64,000 nt of DNA from Pyrocephalus nanus (lineage: Eukaryota > Chordata > Aves > Passeriformes > Tyrannidae): positions 93,704,418-93,768,417 of the forward strand of contig CM076261.1 in NCBI GenBank assembly GCA_038380795.1. Reading direction: 5' to 3'. Below, in pieces: positions 24,945 to 35,600 of the stretch. The translations under genes and the position numbers were made by a program. Numbering within the stretch: position 1 is the first letter of the stretch; each line of letters begins with the position of its first letter. The notes below the pieces were generated by a model that did not search any database, had not been told where the DNA came from, and saw only the letters and a program-made list of their open reading frames with translations.

Positions 24945-25967
24945 TGTGTTGGGTTTGGGTGGTAAGGTTTTGGTAGTGGGAGGGGCTACAGGGGTGGCTT
25001 CTGTGAGAAGCTGCCAGAAGTTTCCCTCATGTCTGACAGAGCCAGTGCAGGATGAACCTGCCACTGGCCAAAGCTGAGCCCATCAGAGACAGGGGTAGCA
25101 CCTCTAGGATAACATATCCAGGAGAAAGTCTTCAGTGTTGCAAAGAGAGGGGTGAGAATATGTGAGAGAAACAGCCCTGCAGACACCCAGGGCAGTGAAG
25201 AAGGAGGGGTAGGAGGTGCTCCAGGTGCTGGAGCAGAGATTCCCCCACAGCCCATGGTGGGGCAGCTGTGCCTCTGCAGCCCATGGAGGTCCATGAGGGA
25301 GCAGAGATCCACCTGCAGCCTGTGCAGGACCCCACACCAGAGCAGGTGGATGCCTGAAGGAGGCTGTGACCCCATGGGAAGCCTGTGCTGGAACAGGGTC
25401 CTGGCAGGACCTGTGAACCCATGGAAGGATAAGCCCACACTTGGACCAAGTTTGCTGGCAGGTCTTGTGGGACATCTCCCTGCCATGTGGGACCCAGGCT
25501 GGAACAGCCTGTTCCTGAAGGAATGCACCCCGTGGGAGAGTGACCCATGTTGGAGCAGCAGAAGAGTGTGAGGGGTCCTGCCCTGAGGAGGAAGGAGCAA
25601 TGGAGACAATGTGTGATGAACTGCCCTCAGCCCCCATTCCCCATCCCCTGCACCACTCAGGATTAGGAGGTAGAGAATTCAAGAATAAAGCTGAGCCTGG
25701 GATGAAGGAAAGGGGGTGGGTGGAAGATATTTTAAGATTTGGATTTATATTTCATTATCCTACTCTGACTTGATTGGTAATAAATTCAATTAATTTCCCC
25801 AAGTCGAGTCTGTTTTGCCTATGACAGCAACTGCTGAGTGATCTCTCCCTGTCCTTATCTCCATCCTTGAGCTTCTCATCATATTTTCTCTCCTTTGTCC
25901 AGCTGAGGAGGAGTAATAGAGCAGCTTCAGTGGGCACTGTGCATCCAGCCAGGGTCAACTCAGCACA
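24945..25967 (+). mobile_element. Solo LTR of an ERVL-like endogenous retrovirus
   Basis: I recognise this as the LTR of an avian ERVL-like family: it starts TGTGTTGGGTTTGGGTGG, has the block TAACATATCCAGGAGAAA (degenerate TATA area), then repeated ..CCCATG.TGGAGCAG.. units, and ends with CAGCCAGGGTCAACTCAGCACA. A polyadenylation signal lies at 25779-25784. Orientation is plus. No internal retroviral genes and no partner LTR lie in the window, so it is a solo LTR left by recombination. Ends fit TG...CA. I could not match a 5-bp target duplication at the borders. The long minus-strand open frames inside it (up to 207 codons) arise from its GC-rich repeats and are not genes. Confidence 0.85.
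25779..25784 (+). promoter_or_regulatory. LTR polyadenylation signal AATAAA
   Basis: AATAAA in the 3' third of the LTR, in the position expected for the R-region signal; the following TTAATTTCCCC is typical of this LTR family as I recall it. Confidence 0.6.
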
Positions 25968-27381
25968 GGAAATAAACTATAATTTCATAGGAATTGCTGG
26001 ATTCAAGCACAAATAAACACAGACTGTGTGAAATAAAAAGGAAGGCAGAAAGAAACGGTTTCCAAAGTTTATCTGGGAAAGATTCCTCACTTAGGGATTT
26101 ACTAAACAGTGGTAGAGCTGGAAGATGAAACAGATTTGCCTGAGGGTGCTACCAGGGAGAGTCTGATGGAAAGTGAGTAAAGGCCTGCAGGGATGCAGCA
26201 ACATATGGGGCTTATGCCAGGGGCAGAAGGATTTGGGATGGTGTGGGAGAGGCTCAGACACAGCCATCCAGAACTGTCCTGGGACTAACTCATGCCCCAC
26301 TGCCTGGCACAGGCTTCCAGCTTCACCCTAGAGATATGTGACTGTGTTGTGCTGTAACACAACTCTTAAGTTATTTTGCACACTCTGGACTGGAAGTAGA
26401 ACCCCATCAATTGCACTGATAGATCCAAGGACCAAAGAGGTCCTTCAAAGCCCTCGGAGAAGACCTGAAGTTGAGCTTCATCTGCTGTGGAGTAGGCCTG
26501 CAAAAAGCTGGCCCTGCAGGAGGTTCTGAGCACACCCCACTGCCAGGCATGAGTGGCATCAACCACCCCTGGTGTGGTTGTAGTTCAGCTGTAGATGAGG
26601 ATTCAGCCAAAGCCAACAATACTGTCTGCAGCTCTCTGTACAGGACCACCCCTCGTGCTACCCCATCTTGCCATATGTGCATTTGTCTCTTGGTCCCCAT
26701 CATATAGACAGAGCTTGGTGAAAAGTTCTCGATCAAGCATTTTTTCTAACATAAAAAAACACTTTTGTCAAAGCACTGCAATTTTGAACTGTAAAAACGG
26801 ATCAAAACCCAACGCTATTTATTTTCATAAAGGCTGTCTCGTTTTGTTAAATGATTTCAATCATTCTAATTTTGTCTCAAAATTATGTTTAACATTCCTT
26901 TTTTTTTTTTCTCTTTTTTTTTTTTCTTTCCTGGATTAGATGGAATATTCCACTTCACAAACTGAAATACTTGATGGTTGAACCAGTTTGGATGGGCAAT
27001 TCACACCATGGGGTAAATTTTGAAATTTTCTTTGACAAATGAAAACTGTTTTCTGAGAGGCTGAAATTTCCCAGAGGAAAAAAAAAATTCTATTTTGCAG
27101 CCACCTCTGGAGGAAAACTCTTGTGAAAATGACATCTTTCACTGCACTGCAATAAAAAATTGTCTCAACTGAGTGCTATTTATGACCAAGTCTAAAAATT
27201 ACAATTCTTTCGGGAAGCATAAATAGCATCAAGTTAAAAAAAAAAAGATCTCTTTTTGTCCTTAAAAGTGGACAACTTCCAAGTGATTTTTTTTTAGCAC
27301 TTCTTTTTTAAAGAAAATCCCTTCTTTGATGAGAATTGAATTATCATTCCCCTGTATTTGGCTTAAGTGTGTGAGCTGATC
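25968..27381. other. Non-coding stretch
   Basis: No gene or repeat recognised apart from a T-rich low-complexity run at 26900-26931. Confidence 0.45.
26900..26931. repeat. T-rich low-complexity run
   Basis: Two long T runs separated by CTC, ending in CTTTCC. Confidence 0.9.
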
Positions 27382-27902
27382 ATTGAATCATAGGATATCT
27401 TGGGTTTGAAGGGACCTTAAGATCATCCAGTTCCAACCCCCTGCCATGAGCAGGGATACCTTCCACTAGACCAGGTTGCTGCAAGTCCCATCCAGTCTGG
27501 TTTTGAACACTTCCAGGGATGGGGCAGCCACAGCTTCTCTGGGCAAGCCATGCCAGTACCTCAAAACCTTAATGATAAGAAATTTCTCCCTAACATGTAA
27601 TCTAAACCTATTCTCTCTCAGTTTGAACCCATTACCCTTGTTCTATCTCTCCAAAGTCTTGTGAACAGCTGCTCTCAATCTTTCTGGTAGGTTCTCTTCA
27701 GGTGCTGGAAGTCTGCAATCATGTGTCCCAGTCTCCCTGCAGCCTTGTCTTTTCCAAGCTGAACAATCCCAATTCTCCCAGCCTTTCCTTACATCTGCCT
27801 TCCTTACAGCTGTTCCAGCCCTCTGATCACCTTGGTGCCTCCTCTGGACTTGCTCCAACAGCTCCATGTCCTCCCTGTCCTGGGACCCCAGAGCTGGATG
27901 GA
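27382..27902 (-). mobile_element. CR1 LINE, 0.5-kb 3' copy
   Basis: Minus orientation from the tail (ATTGAATCATAGGATATC) through CCAGGGATGGGGCAGCCACA, the stretch antisense to LRKNFL and the ORF2 end, up to GACCCCAGAGCTGGATG. A frame on the minus strand contains MELLEQVQRRHQGDQR, corresponding to the LLERVQRRA motif. An insertion-type 3' junction and a clean 5' truncation are plausible. Confidence 0.93.
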
Positions 27903-29264
27903 TGCAAAGCTATTTAATCTTTCAACAACCAGTGACTTGCACCAAAGTTAAACTAAAAGAAATTAGAAGGAACAGCAAGAAATTCAGCATCTCCTTCCTT
28001 TCCCCAAGCTCCAATTGCTTTATTTCACTTTTTTTTTTTTTTTTTTTTTCCCCCTTACCTTTCAGGGTAAAACACTTAGAGCAGAACATTTCTTGCAGTT
28101 ACAGGTACAACTCCACCATTTAAAGCTCCAATGGAGAAGGTGCCTTAGCACCTGCTGAAGTCCCAGTTGCATGCTCAGAGTGGAGATCCTGCTCAGGGAA
28201 GGTTTCTGTAATGATGCTCATAACAGAGGGAGTGCTCATTACAAGCTCTGAGCTACATACAAAGTCTAGAAGGGGTAAGAATAAAAAAAAAAAGTGCAGA
28301 GACAAAGTTTGCAGAGACAAAGTTTGCAGAAGAGCAAATGATGACTAAACTGGCCATGAATAAATTAAAGCTGGCAATTAGAAGAACATTCCTGATCATT
28401 AACACACTCATGTCCCAGAAACAGATTTTCAGGTGGAACAATGGAGAAAAAAGAAGCCAAAATGGGGCTTCGTGGAGCTTGATAAATATCTGCAAGGAGT
28501 CAGGTAATACAGGCTTGCACTGAGAGTATGAGATTCTGTTGCCCTGAGGGTTTCAGGAAATTGCCAGAAACTTCACACAGAAATAACTCTTGAAGCAAAT
28601 CCGGGTGGTGCAATCTGGTACCTCGGTATTGAATGTGCATCAGGTGAACCAAATGTCAGTGAAGCTCTCAGCAGTAACAAGCCACATTCTATAACTGAAG
28701 AGTTTACAGACCCAGTAACAAGTACATTGGAGAAGAAATATAAGGAACATATTTCCTTGAATCTTTATTGATCTGAAGCCTTGTCTAAATTCAGTGGCCA
28801 GTACAAGTGGTACCTACTGACAGGCACAAAAGGAAACAAAGGCGGTTTCTTTTTCAGCTTAGGTCCACGTGTGAAACCTTTGAATTCCATAATTTACCTT
28901 CCCAGGCTGGTTTTCTCTGATTTTTTTTAGCCAATTGCTTCTTTCCCCAAGCATGGGACAGTGGGGGAGAAGTAAGAGTCATTTGTCTTCATTAGTCATA
29001 TACCTTAAAGACTCGAACAATGATTTTCAAAGCATAAAGTATTGGGTTGGAGGTTTGCCTAATAACCTGCCAAAAATCAACCCAAAAATCATGTTTTCTC
29101 ATGCAGGGGAAATAATGTGGGGATGATTTCCATTTATAGTAGGTTTTCATAGCCACACAAGAACGGGCATGTTGAATAAAATCTATTCAGCTTCTTCTTC
29201 TGTCTTCGACGACATCACAAGAGCACAAGCTCATATGCTGCTTCCTCTGGGAATAGTATTCATG
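27903..29264. other. Non-coding stretch
   Basis: No gene. T21 run at 28029-28049. A 21-base unit containing AGAGACAAAGTTTGC is duplicated in tandem at about 28297-28329. Confidence 0.5.
28029..28049. repeat. Poly(T) run, 21 bases
   Basis: T21 followed by CCCCC; no downstream feature suggests it is the tail of a minus-strand retrocopy. Confidence 0.9.
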
Positions 29265-29733
29265 TTTCATGGACTGGAGCGAGTCCAGAAGAGGCCACTA
29301 AGATGCTCAGAAGGCTGGAGCACTTCTGCTCTGGAGACAGGTTGAGAGAGTTGGGATTGTTCAGCCTGGAAAAGAGAAGGTTTTGGGTAGGACGTACAGC
29401 ATCTTCTGGTTCCTACAGGGTCTCCAAGAGACCTGGAGAGGGACTTTTAAGAAGGACATGGAGTGACAGGACAATGGAGAATGGCTTCACAATGACAGAG
29501 GGCAGGGTTAGATGGGATATTGGGAAGAAATTCTTGACTGTGAGGGTGGTGAGGCACTGAGTAGGTTGGCCAGTCATGGGTGCCCCTTGCCTGGAAGTGT
29601 CGAAGGACAGATTGGATAGGGCTCTGAGCAACCTGGTCTAGTGGAAGGTGTCCCTGCCCATGGCAGAGGGTTGGAACTGGATGATCTTAAGGGTCCTTTC
29701 CAATCTAAGCCATTCTACGATTCTATGACTTTC
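29265..29733 (+). mobile_element. CR1 LINE, ORF2 C-terminus and 3' end
   Basis: Starts at GGACTGGAGCGAGTCCAGAA (LERVQ) and covers LRELGLFSLEKRRF, then DRTMENGFTMTEGRVRWDIGKKFLTVRVVRH. The frame breaks soon after. It ends in the 3' UTR with CATTCTACGATTCTATGACT. An open frame of 85 codons (29303-29560) is a relic of ORF2. Confidence 0.93.
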
Positions 29734-29992
29734 TGTATTGAGATTAATTTCTATTATATATTTACTACTTAAAAGTTGATTTCATAAATCTTTTTGCAAT
29801 GACATCCTATATCAACCATTCCTTGGAAGAACAATTTATGTATTTAAAGAAGGCAGTGTGTGGTTGTATTAACACAGTACCCAAACCCTAAACTCAGTCT
29901 TTGATCTGAATTTCTCAGTGGGAATCTCCCAACAAAATTTTTTCCAGTCATTTACCATTAGAGAGTTTATAAAGATTTACTTTTGTTATCTT

Positions 29993-30055
29993 CATAGAGT
30001 CATACAATCAATAAGGTTGAAAAAGACCTATGAGATCATCAAGTCCAAGCTTTAA
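29993..30055 (-). mobile_element. CR1 (Y-like) 3' tail remnant
   Basis: TCATAGAGTCATACAATCAA, AAGGTTGAAAAAGACC and GATCATCAAGTCCAAGC: the last 60 bases of a CR1 copy only. Confidence 0.8.
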
Positions 30056-31667
30056 AGTGTTCTGTGTAAAATTTCTGGGGTCCAGAAATGTCATAATGGT
30101 GCTATTTTACATTCCGAATTTCTTCACAAACCCTGCAGTACAATGTCAAGTGAAATGAAGTACAGAGAGGCTTTAGGAGCATCTGATCACACCGTGATCA
30201 AAGTGACTTGAGACCCATTATAAAATGTACCACGGAGGGTCTTGCCCCAAGTCACTTAATGAGCCTGTGGAAAAATCCTGCTGCAGGCCAGGGCTTTGTC
30301 CTCATTGCTGCAGCCTCTTTCTCTCCCATGAAAAATCATTTTGTTCAGGATTAGAACTAAATCCCAGGGTTGCGTGGAATAAAGCTACCAGGATCACAAA
30401 ATTAACACAACCTTTGCTTAAAATCAAAACCATAGCAGGTTCCCCCCAAATGGGATTATTTTACAGGCAAATGCAGTACCAGATAAAACCTGGAATTCCC
30501 TGTAGCCTCCCTAGCTTAGTTTATATATAATTCCTCTGCTGATAAGTAGAGTGAATAAAAAATAAAAATGTCTCCCTCTCAAGCAGGGACAGACTCACAC
30601 ACTTGCATGTACCTATCTCCAGGATAAAGTTTTAATTACCTTGAGAAAAAGCTGGAAGAAAGATGAAACTCGGGCACCTGTTACAGCTGGAAGATGGTAA
30701 GGAGGGCCAGCATGCAATAATTAAATGTTTATCACCCAGAAAGGAGCCTGCAGCCTGTGGTGCTTCCTGGTGAATATCACCATGTTTATTTTTAAAATTA
30801 CTCCCTGCCAGCATGTCCCAAAGTCATTTCACATACACAGCTGGCTGGGAAGAGGCGGGTAGGAGCTTGAAAAAGCAGGATCTAAAAGGAGAAGGAAAGG
30901 GGGTAGCTGAAAATTTGGCAGAAAAAGGGCTGGGATGAAAACCATCCAAGTCCAGCAATAGGTGACCTACATTTCCAGATCTCTTTGAAAAAGCCAAATC
31001 TTGGTGTCCCTCTTCCCTGAAAGTGCTGTGTTTATTTACTCACTGCTTTTCAGTTCTTCTGGAAATCTTGCTTTTTCATATAAGGTGACGAAAACATGGA
31101 TTTAGAGGCTGATTCCTCCCAGAGGAGGAGCAACACAGCCACAGCTGGTGAGTTTTGCCAGTGGAGAAAAGCAGGCAGAGATCTTTAGCTGAGTGTGTGA
31201 GCAATTGCTGTGATGGCATTCTACAACCACACCATGCTCAGTGCTGCCTTCCCCCACACACCAGGGTCAGCCTGGCCACTCCACAGACTTTTGGACTGCT
31301 GGTGACCCTGCACCATCCCCATCTTCAATCTGGACACTCAGCTTCTTCTGTACAGAAAACCAAACTGTGGCAAAGTTAATTATGATGTTGATGTGTATTG
31401 GAGTAAGTGAATATGCATCACATTCATTTATTCCTTCATTTGTGCATATGTGCCCATCTATCCTCAGAAGATACATGAAGGTACGTCTGTGTGCATGTAC
31501 ATTGATGTGTGTTAATTTAAAATCACTGCTGGAGAAGTCACAGTCAATCAGCTGCAATAAATAACCCAGTGCCTTGGGGCAAAGGGAGAGATTCTTCCCT
31601 CATGCCTGTGATTAGGTCTTCTCATGGAACCAAAATGCAATAGAGGGGTGTGAGCTGCATAAAACTT

Positions 31668-31730
31668 TGAGGGTGTCCCTGCCCTATGTGACAGGTTGCA
31701 CCAGGGACCTCCAGAAATCCCCTACAACAC
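31668..31730 (+). mobile_element. Possible degraded CR1 3' remnant
   Basis: GGGTGTCCCTGCCCTATGTG followed by ACAGGTTGCACCAGGGACCTC and AGAAATCCCC resembles, with many changes, the CR1 3' UTR segment (GTGTCCCTGCC.ATGGCAGG ... GACCTCCAGAGGTCCC). The octamer tail is absent, so this is tentative. Confidence 0.35.
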
Positions 31731-32445
31731 AAACTGTTTGATTCTCTGGCTGTTTTTTGCTCAATGAAATCTGTATTAATCCCAAGGGGGATCTTAACAA
31801 GACTGCATGGGCTGGAGGGGCTGCAGAATAACTGAGAGCTTCTCTGAAGAATGGAAATGTTCATGGCCTGACATCTGAATATCAGCCAACTAATCAGTCT
31901 CACATTTCTTCTGGCACCTCCCCATTCTTTGCCTCTTAAACACATCTCTCCTTCCTTCAGTGGTTCCAGCTACAGAGAGGGAGAGGAAAGTCCTAAGGCT
32001 GGATTTAGATTCAAGCTGTAAATGGCACCATTGAGCTCTTTCCCCACTCTAGTTTGGTTTAATCTTTTAGCTCATAGCTCCTCCACAAGATGTCTGTGTT
32101 GGTTTTTGGTGGGGTTTGGACGTTCATTTACTTATTTTCCCCACAGAGGGGTAAAATACTTTATTTAAAAATGTGCTTATAAAAAGAATGGGCAACTCTC
32201 AACCTGGAGGGGTTCGCTGAAATCCCGAGTGAATGTGCCAGGAGCTGAATATGACTTTAAGCAGAGCTGTGTTGCTCCATTCTTTACCTTTCTCTGTGTG
32301 TCTGTGTATGTGTTCTGCTGGGATTAGTCATGGACTCACAAAATGGATTTTCTCAGAAAAGATTCTCTCTGCGCCTCATTCTTTTGATACAACTTCAACA
32401 TCTTTTTTCAGTGTAATATTTTCTCCTCCTCCTCTCTGTACATCC

Positions 32446-32462
32446 GTGTGTGTGTGTGTGTG
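32446..32462. repeat. (TG)n microsatellite
   Basis: About eight TG units following CATCC. Confidence 0.9.
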
Positions 32463-32639
32463 CTTGTGGGTGTTTATAAATATGTACATATATTCTGCTT
32501 GGCTGGAAGTAGGAAAATCCATTTTCTTTAACGGTCATATCTCTGAGAAGCAGACTCACAGAAAAGCTTTTAAATACTAAATTAAAAGACTTTAACTGCT
32601 TGGCTTTTCCGGTCAACTTCTCCTTAATTCTCTACTCTC

Positions 32640-32670
32640 TCCCCCTCTTGCTCTCTCTCTCTCTCTTTCT
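32640..32670. repeat. CT-rich microsatellite
   Basis: CTCTCCCCCTCTTG followed by about seven CT units and TTTC. Confidence 0.85.
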
Positions 32671-33170
32671 TACCCCTGTGATGAGTTTTCTGTTTAATTA
32701 GGAGGAAAGGAAATAGTGACATCAAGTCAAGGACAGAATCTCTTTCCAAACTGACAAAGTCAGAGTTTAATCCTCCTGGAATAGTCCCACAGGAAAAGGA
32801 AAATTCCCTCTTAAAATATAAAGCTGAGAGTTGGGTCCTGATGTAGCACCTGTTGAAGACTGTGAGAATCTTTCTTTCTGTTTATATATTGCTTTAAATA
32901 CTGAATCCCTTTGTCTGTGGTTACATCAGTCCCCTCTTGAAACCTCTGGAAGCTCAGGATTGCCTTAGCCAGAGGTTTCCTGCTGAGCTGTCTGTAGGAC
33001 CTTGGGATCAGAGGGCTCAGGAGACCATTTCCCTTCTTTGACTGATCAAAATGCTCTATAATTCAGCCCCCTGGAGAGGGCAGGACTGTAATCCTGTGTA
33101 GTTTTCTGTATTCAGGGTAAGAGGACAACTTTCAGCACCTTTCTGTCTTGCTGCACTACAGCACTCTCTT

Positions 33171-33184
33171 TTTTTTTTTTTTTT
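33171..33184. repeat. Poly(T) run
   Basis: T14 following CACTCTC. Confidence 0.85.
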
Positions 33185-34084
33185 GCATTTTAACATTAAT
33201 TCATGTTCAAATTTTCTCCATTCTGGGTACAGCTCATCTCAGCCAGCAACACCAGTGAGCAGTCTGGCATCTTGCATAATTTATCCAGAGTGACTTAAAG
33301 GATTGGGGAGTGTATTCATATTCTTAGAGACCCATTGTTGGCAGGCATGCTTTACTTACTGGACAACTGCTCTTCTGTGATGGCAGGCCTTGAAACCTGC
33401 TTTAGATGTAGATCTTTTAACTGTCTATAATTAGACAAGATGCTGCCACTCCATGAAAGAAAAAATTATGCAGATGGGGAAGATAACCTCCACCTTGAAT
33501 TCCATAGAGACAGTAGGAAAAGACACTGGGAGATCTCCTCTCCTCCTATTTCATGAGGATTCACATTCTGTCACACGAATCAAAGGTAGTTTCATGGTGC
33601 ACCTTATGTTTATAGGAAAACACTGTTCTCTGAATTCTCATGGCCATTTTGCATTTCTGAACCATTCATCATGTTTTATCCTAAAGGAAATTAGTGATGT
33701 GAGCTGCCAGCTCTATTTACCTCTAAATTTCTTGCTGTGGCAGTCATAAGGTGCCCATACACAGCAGATGACAAATGACTGCAGTTGTTTTATGAAATAC
33801 AGCCCATTATTCCGCATTCTTCCTGTAGAAATCAAGTGTACATTGAGGGCTTCACCCAGGAGCACACTGTGAGCAGGCAGCTTGTCAGGAGCATATCGGG
33901 CTCAGGTGGGCAGTGGGGAGGCCTGAGTGACAGGGAGTCTGTAGAAAACACTTTACTGGCACTAAAATGCAGCTCTTTCCTCTCTGCAATGTGGCAGCTG
34001 AGATCACGGAGCAATCGTTTCCAGGCAGAGAAGTGTGGAACAATGTCTCCAAATGAAATTATAGCTGGAGGAAAGGATTTCTTT

Positions 34085-34200
34085 GAGGCAGGATGGAATG
34101 TAATTACCCAAGTTGGACTTTTGCCAGGACACTGATGTTTGAGACACTTCCAGCTCTTATGGAAAGTGCCACAGGACCTTTTAATGACTGCAAAGGAATG
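34085..34200 (+). repeat. Possible ancient vertebrate interspersed repeat fragment
   Basis: The ordered words GAATGTAATTACCCAAGTTG, TTGCCAGGACACTG, GTGCCACAGGACC and TTTTAATGACTGCA resemble a repeat I recall from several vertebrate genomes, in which GCCAGGACAC is followed by GTGCCATGGGATC and TTTAATGACC. The identity of the family is not certain and the match is from memory. It overlaps the 3' half of a 116-codon open frame, which argues against that frame being a gene. Confidence 0.35.
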
Positions 34201-34218
34201 GGCTGTGGAATTTATTTT

Positions 34219-34233
34219 GTGTGTGTGTGTGTG
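34219..34233. repeat. (GT)n microsatellite
   Basis: About seven GT units between TTTATTTT and TTTGAG. Confidence 0.9.
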
Positions 34234-35441
34234 TTTGAGTATCTCATCCAAGAGGCAGAATAATAATGTGAGAAAGAAAAAACTATCAAAGAAAGAGCTA
34301 ATCTTTGCAAAGTGATGGGATATGTAAATCCCACTTTGAAATGGTAATTTATTAACTTCTTTTTAAGATAAAAATGCAATTAGTTCATTCTTTCATTTCC
34401 CCTCATCCCAGAAAAACACATATATATTGTTATCACGTCTTTGCCTCCTGTGTCAAATCTGTATCATTTAATTTTGTTGCAGTGAAACTTGTGGGTTTTA
34501 TAAAAAGGTTCTGGTGAGGTTTTTTTCTGCCTTGTTTCAATCCTGACTGTAAATAAAAGAAAATATTACTATATTCAGAAATGATTGCTGTAAAAAATCT
34601 GCACTTTGTTGAATTTTATAAAGGCTATGGGCTATTTTTATATTAGATGCAGTATCAGTAAAGAGTAATCAGAGAGACAAAGGGACTTTTTATCATTCTC
34701 AGTTTATTCCCAGACATACTCTCTTGAGCTTTGAAGGAAAAAAAAAATATTATCTGTGATCGAAGAGAAAGCTTGCCTTATTTTTCACTTGATCATTTTT
34801 GGTAAGAGAATGAATGTAGCTGCATCTCTATCTATTAATCTCTATCCATAGCACAGGATTATTCCTAACTAGTCAATGCAGCAGCACTTTTCTGAATCCA
34901 TGTCATTTTTATCACCTCGTTTTCACATTTGATTAGGATTATGCAAAGCTGGGTTTAGCTGGCTGGACATCTAAATTTGGAAAAACACCTGTAGATGTCA
35001 GGCAAAATGTATAAATAAACAGATGTTAAATGAAACAGTTATTGGAACATTGTCAGACTTTATTTGATATCAGTGAAATCTGGAGATTCCCGTGTCTGTT
35101 AATACAATAGTTTGGATGTTCATGGAGGGTGCAGTAGCTGTTGGTTCAGGCTGTTTTCTGCCTGTGAATTGAATTCTCACCAAGGTCCAAAGACAGACCT
35201 GTCCTCACAAAGCTGTTGAAGAGCCTGTGCTCCACCTCTCATAGTCCTTCTTGGCAGAGCTACTTTGCCTTATTCAGGATTTTAAAATATGTACCAGGTC
35301 TAAAAGGAAATGATTGAGAGGGAGTCACTTGTAAAGAATTAATAAGTTCCTTTGGCAGTGAAGACAGGGCAGTGTGGGGGGAGATTCACCTCCCCTGGTT
35401 TTAAGTGTCTATGGAGCAAATGTCTCCATCTGGATTATATT

Positions 35442-35600
35442 GGAGTCACAGAATCTAGAGTATCCTGAGGTGAAAGGGATCCACAAGGATCACTGAGTCC
35501 AACTCCTGGCTCTGCACAGAAAAACTCCAAGAATTGCACCATTTGCCTGAGGATGTTGTCCAAATGCTTCTTGATCTCTGGCAGGAGCTGTCCAGGCTTC
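35442..35600 (-). mobile_element. CR1 LINE 3' end fragment, divergent subfamily
   Basis: GAGTCACAGAATCTAGAGTA, TATCCTGAGGTGAAAGGGAT, AAGGATCACTGAGTCCAACT and CTGGCTCTGCACAG mark the CR1 subfamily whose 3' end reads TATCCTGAGTTGGAAGGGACCC on this strand. Continues to TTGTCCAAATGCTTCTTGA and GCAGGAGCTGTCC. Confidence 0.85.

Larger units (their letters stand above)
30056..35441. other. Long non-coding stretch with microsatellites
   Basis: 5.4 kb, the longest interval nearly free of CR1. It contains short TG and CT repeats, a possible CR1 tail at 31668-31730 and a possible ancient repeat at 34085-34200. Opposite open frames of 116 and 139 codons overlap at 33785-34251. No exon is supported. Confidence 0.5.

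Noticed and set aside
24986..25682. Three overlapping minus-strand open frames of 207, 192 and 138 codons
   Set aside because: All lie antisense within the GC-rich body of the ERVL-like LTR and are translations of its repeated units; three frames open at once is the mark of low stop-codon density, not of a gene.
25968..25975. 5-bp target duplication for the LTR
   Set aside because: The five bases before 24945 (or 24947) do not match those after 25967; no duplication is claimed.
33785..34251. Facing open frames of 116 (+) and 139 (-) codons
   Set aside because: No family resemblance; the 3' half resembles an old interspersed repeat and the minus frame begins in a GT microsatellite.
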